Shown here: one piece after another, positions 54,373-58,738 of the stretch | Layout: each line of letters begins with the position of its first letter | Numbering within the stretch: position 1 is the stretch's first letter | Source of the DNA: Perkinsus olseni | Lineage: Eukaryota > Perkinsozoa > Perkinsida | Length of the DNA: 58,738 bases | Assembly: GCA_013115125.1 (NCBI GenBank) | Contig: JABANN010000162.1 | Span: 1 to 58,738 of the forward strand | Direction of reading: 5' to 3' | Made by a program: the position numbers and the translations under genes | Notes under the pieces: generated by a model | Seen by the model: the letters and a program-made list of their open reading frames with translations, nothing else | What the model was told of the DNA's origin: nothing | Databases searched by the model: none

Positions 54373-57300
54373 TTAGCTCGTTGGGCTCGCCAGAACCTGA
54401 AGAAGCAGTGGCCGGGGGGACGGCCGAGACCGGGGAAGACCCTGCCTCTGTATGAGCACAACATACGGCGCGATGTCTTCTGTGGTATCCTCAATGGAAG
54501 AACACCAAGAGCTCGTCATCGAAGACGACTGAAACGATAGACTAACGTCAACAGCAAGTGGTACGGCCACCTCTGAAGGGTTGGTCGCCTTCTTGGTTCG
54601 AGCTGCCAGCTCGTCAGTGAGCCTACGGTTGATGGTCTCGAGCTCGATGATGCGGTCTGTGGCGATATGGAGTCGTTCATGAGCTTCGTCGCATTCCTCG
54701 GCAACCCGCTCGGCCAGACATAGAGGGGGACAGATCGCGCTAGACGTCTGAGGAGACAAAGTCTCGGTGGGCCAGGAGCGTGACCCACACCTACCCGTCG
54801 CAAACGCTCGTTGGCATCATCCAGCTGGAGCTGTTGCTTCCTTATCGTCTCCGCCTGCTCTTCAATCTTCTCGTCAGCACGCTTGAAAAGCTCCGAGTAC
54901 ATCTCCCGAGCAGAGTTGCCTTGGAGAAGCGGCGTTGTCGGGGACAGCATCCTCCGACCAGACAAAGGGGAGTACTGGCCGTACCTAGATGACCGTCATC
55001 AATACATCGCGGACGGGCGGACGGACGGCGAGTTTCTACATCTCCATGGCGACGGCTGCAGGGATTTTCAGCGGTGGTACCGGGGACCTTGCACGATCGG
55101 CCTTCGTGGGCGAGCTGGCCGACTTTGAAGGGCTCTGAATAGGTTCCTAGAGTTTCGACTTGCTAAACTAATGAACTCGGCTCACTTCGCCGCTGCTCAC
55201 AGGAAGGGCATCAGCGAAAGCGGACCTCAACATCAGCTGCGATCGTTGCTCACCCAAGCTCCCAGGTACAGAAGGCGTTGGAGGGGCCATAGAGATGACA
55301 ATGCTTTAAGGTAGCTAACAAGCCCACACCATGACGAGCACTCAAGATCGACGTTCGGGTGGTGATGACGACTAATCCTGTTACATGCCTTTCAGAGAAT
55401 TCAGAGCCGCTGCGAGTCGATCAGCGGCTTGCACAGTGAGTGGGTCGAACCTGAGTCAAGTACAGCAACCCTGATGGAGGGAGACGCGCGAGCTACCCGG
55501 AACTAGATATCGAAGAGGGCGATGATCGCCCGGCGATCCTCGGTCGCGCGGATGGGTACCTCTGGGGTCGGGTGACGCCTCCCTCTAGCGGCCCTTGTTC
55601 TTCTTCCAAGAAGTCCTCAGGCGACACAGGAACAGCATCAACCGCGAATCTTGGCTTAGTCCTTCTAGTGGTCTTGGCCGTACCTCGGACAGCACACTCC
55701 CCAATCGACATGCAAACCATGTCGAGTTCACCATACCAGCAACTCTCGTATGGACACCAAGGAAGGGTGCGGCTGCCGGAGAGTGACCAGACGCCGCCCT
55801 TGCCGCTCCTTGGCTGCGAGCTTTCTGCTCAATCGCATCCTGAGGGTAGAAGCATGCAGTGTCCAGTTGACAATGATTAGGCTACTCTCTGTAGCGCTGT
55901 CATCGTCAGTTCTGGCGGCAAACACCAATGGTCGGCCGCCGGGCCGCTCTGGCGGAGCTCTCCGATGAGGTCTCCACTTACGGAGTCCCACAACCTCAGC
56001 GTATGATCACCATTGCTCAGAGTGAACAACTGGACAGGCAAGGCGACCATTGCCTCTTCGCGTCCTGGCGGCGGGTTGTCTCACTATATTCATCCCTTGG
56101 GAAGGATACACCAACAAGCGCTCAGCCTTCACTCTATTCGGAACGATAGAGCTCCACTCGAGGCGAACGCTCTAATGAGAGAGCTCGTCAAGGTACTGCG
56201 GCAGCGGCCACACACCTGCTGGAGTGCTTCAAGGCTTAGCGGCTCAGAAGTCGAATAACCAGTGCCTGGTCGTGATGGGCTGGCATACGGCAACTCACTG
56301 GCGGACTCAGCTATCCACTGAGCGAGGGGAGCATATTATCCGGACGATGGTAATGGAAACGATCCTACGTCGACGGCGTCGGTGCAGTCCCACTTCATAA
56401 CGGCACCGCATTTACTAGCTATGAAGAGGACCCGCTTCGTACGGCTGGCGGCGCGCATGGACATAGAGCTCTTCATGCTGTGTGCGGGCGAGGACGCAGG
56501 CACTCCTTCGTCCCTGCCCGGCATCGGTCGATCTTGATAGGGTCTGATCCTCTTACGACTGAGTCATAGTTCTTCGAACAGAAGGGCTGCAGTTCACAGC
56601 GGACAAATTCTCCTCGCCAACAGTCGCCGCCGAGATCATCATGAAAGGTTCCTAAGGACGCCATGAGACGATGTCGAAAGCTTCGATGATGATCATACTG
56701 AGGAGCCTGGAGGAATGATAATTGCTTATTGCAGTATCGGGGAGGGCGAAGCGGCGTGACTGCGATGGTCCCTCGGCTACGGGTTAACGACTCACGTATC
56801 GGATTCAGAAGCGGCCACAGCGCGACTGCGATCCAGGAACCCGGTAAGGGCTCGGGCCGCTCACGTTGTCATCTTTGCTGACCACTGTTGGAGTCTTCGA
56901 GTCAGCTGTGCTGCTCCAAGCGAACCTCCAAGACTGCCGCGGCTCGAACCTCTCCATGGGGAGGAGGCCAAACAGTGTAGTGATGCCAGCGACACTGAGA
57001 GTGAGCGTAGCCGAGACCTGCTGGTCGCTCGACGGGGAACCACCCATGTAGCTGACCAGGCAGATACCATTCGACCGGCCTGTGGAGAACAACGGAAGCT
57101 CGTTAGTTCAACAGACTCAACGGCACAGCAAGCACCTTCGCCTGGGGCCCGAGGCGCCGCTCTACATCTTTCCAGCTTGCCAGAGTCGATGCGATACCTT
57201 GACCGATACTGTGGCAGGGGCTCGAGCCGCATTAGAATTCGTTGAGAAGGAAGCACATGAGCATCAGAGGTCTACCATGATATCATTCCCTCATCAGTTC

Positions 57301-58640
57301 CATAAGCTACTTGACGGCCTTGGAGTAAGTAGTCGATCGCCGCAGTATTAGAGGCTCCCAAATCGAGCACCTTCGACACACGGGAGATCATCGCGCGTGA
57401 TGAGCACTGCAGGCAATTACCTTGAGGACCGCCGCTGGCTGGCTCCCGTCATTATCGGTTATGGTGCTAGCGTCATGGATGATGAGTTGGCGACCAGCAC
57501 ACAGCGAAAAGATACGCTGGCCAAGCCAGCTGATGTTGCTGATAGCTCTTGCGTGGCTCCTCAAAGCTTTCACCTGGGGTGCTTAACAGTCGAGCTACAG
57601 TCCTTTCACCCGTACTGGACGGAGGCCTCGTCTACGCCTCACGGTTGGATTCTACTAATACGATGGAGCGCACCTTAGCCATCACGGCATAGTTGTAAAC
57701 GATCAGAGAACCTGTATCAGTTCCTAGGACTATCAAACGCTCATCACAGCGCTCCATGCACATAGCTGAGATCGGAGAGGGTGCTGCCTCGGTGAACACC
57801 TGAAATGATCTCGAAACCGTTCATGCCTCACAAAGGCTTACCAAAAGCCTCCTGCCGGTAAGGGCGTCCCACACGATGGTATCGCGGTCTGCCACAAGCA
57901 CCACATGGCCCAGCCGACCATTGATGGCGACCGCCTGAGAGGACCTTACTAGCGTGAGCGGCCCAAGCCAGAAGTTAGCGGATGAAACTCGCCTGTGGAG
58001 GGATTGGAGCGTCGCAAGTAGCTGACAAGCGGGTTTCGTCCCGGCAAAAGAATAGGAGACGTCGTCCTGCCTGATCAGTGGACGCTGCTATCACCGTATG
58101 GACATTACTGTATACATGAGCACCCAAGCCGTCGACCTTTCTTACGATGGCGACTAGATCAGGCGTGATGAACACCAAGCATCGAGGGTCAACAGGCCCA
58201 TCGTCCACGCCTTTCAGCAAGCCATGCGCCGCGTTGAACGTCTGCAGGCACTGACGTCCACCGATATTCCACAACCTTACCTGACCAATACAACTGCTTC
58301 TGAATGAAGCACCTTGAAAGGATCCCCACAGTGCCGCCCATATCAGCACTCAGACACTGAGAGTCATCGTTGCCGCTCTCTCGACCTGAGTGGTGACTTA
58401 AGGAGCCGATGACCTGGCAAAACTTGGTGGTGCATTCCAAGCACAGCGGCAGCCTACTTCAAGAGCTGTGACGGCGCAGCTGTGGCCTTCCAAGCTTCCC
58501 ATCCTAAGCGACATGCCTCCTATCAAAACTCTCGCGGTAGGTCGAGCTCACCTGACCCCGGTCAGAGCATCCCAGAGGTGTATTGCGCTGTCGAAACCAG
58601 CGCTGACCAGAGTGCCTGAACTACGGTTTATGCGGTGGAC
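54373..58640 (-). CDS. WD40-repeat protein with C-terminal coiled coil, many exons
   Basis: WD40-type strands recur on the minus strand in separate exons: LVSAGFDSAIHLWDALTG (58615-58552), CLSADMGGTV joined to RLWNIGGRQCLQTF (about 58420-58240), VLVADRDTIVWDALTGR (about 57900-57850), LIVLGTDTGSLIVYNY (about 57760-57680), LFIASKCGAVMKWD (about 56440-56380) and LSNGDHTLRLWDSVSG (about 56020-55960). Near the end, 54965-54800 and 54720-54373 encode a coiled coil (DEKIEEQAETIRKQQLQLDD, IIELETINRRLTDELAA) ending in a stop at 54373. WD40 plus coiled coil is common in ciliary and trafficking scaffolds. The exact family, start codon and most splice joins are unresolved. Confidence 0.55.
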
Positions 58641-58669
58641 TGGACGGCCTGTGTAAATTTAGAGACAAC

Positions 58670-58738
58670 GCCCGATTAGTTCAGCTGGATAGAATGTCTG
58701 CCTACGGAGCAGATGGTCGTAGGTTCGAATCCTGCATC
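58670..58738 (+). tRNA. tRNA-Arg(ACG), 3' end cut by window
   Basis: Acceptor 5' strand GCCCGAT, D arm GTTC-AGCTGGATA-GAAT, anticodon stem TCTGC/GCAGA around CTACGGA (anticodon ACG), T arm GTAGG-TTCGAAT-CCTGC, then ATC, the start of the matching 3' acceptor strand. The window ends before the last acceptor bases. No intron. All stems pair, unlike the tRNA-like repeats elsewhere in the window. Confidence 0.93.

Noticed and set aside
1-58738. Spliced-leader, rRNA or telomeric repeats that would fix the organism
   Set aside because: Looked for the dinoflagellate/Perkinsus leader ending TTGGCTCAAG, rRNA-like stretches and simple telomere units; none were seen.

Overview
The window looks like nuclear DNA of a protist. 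Genes are dense and on both strands, and most are split by many short GT-AG introns, often 44 to 63 bases. The protein repertoire is eukaryotic: DHHC acyltransferase, Cdc14 phosphatase, Imp2 peptidase, cathepsins and WD40 proteins. Base composition is near balanced. Together with lineage-specific paralogue families this suggests an alveolate such as Perkinsus; that assignment is inference, because no rRNA or spliced leader was found.

Layout. 1-2.1 kb: edge of a minus-strand gene and a DHHC palmitoyltransferase (-). 2.2-10.4 kb: a six-exon FAH-fold hydrolase (-), a four-exon Cdc14-like phosphatase (-) and an eleven-exon C11orf54-like ester hydrolase (+). 10.5-13.4 kb: a FUSC-type membrane transporter (+). 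13.7-15.6 kb: a poorly resolved gene. 16.8-23.7 kb: two ten-exon papain-family proteases in a large inverted repeat. 23.7-29.8 kb: gene-poor DNA with a decayed DNA-transposon-like ORF, tRNA-like repeats and many tight palindromes. 29.9-36.8 kb: one very large secreted-protein gene of more than 20 exons, several of whose introns look like tRNA-derived repeats. 37.7-38.8 kb: a Ty3-like retroelement fossil. 39-43.1 kb: a type I membrane (MRH-receptor-like) gene, an Imp2 mitochondrial peptidase and a membrane-anchored thioredoxin. 43.6-53.1 kb: an intronless PB1-domain family (three full copies, one truncated) around two paralogous 353-residue proteins. 53.7-58.6 kb: a WD40/coiled-coil gene (-) and a small neighbour. 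58.67 kb to the end: tRNA-Arg(ACG), cut by the window edge.

Most genes are unrelated housekeeping functions and no operon-like logic is seen. Two genome-scale signals stand out. First, dozens of unrelated perfect palindromes with a one-base centre, often overlapping in chains, fill non-coding and decayed DNA but were not seen in intact exons. Second, introns and intergenic DNA carry tRNA-like A-box/B-box sequences whose acceptor stems have decayed. Gene models were checked by hand for intron phase. The models for FAH, Cdc14, C11orf54, FUSC, cathepsin, Imp2 and thioredoxin keep one open frame through all exons.
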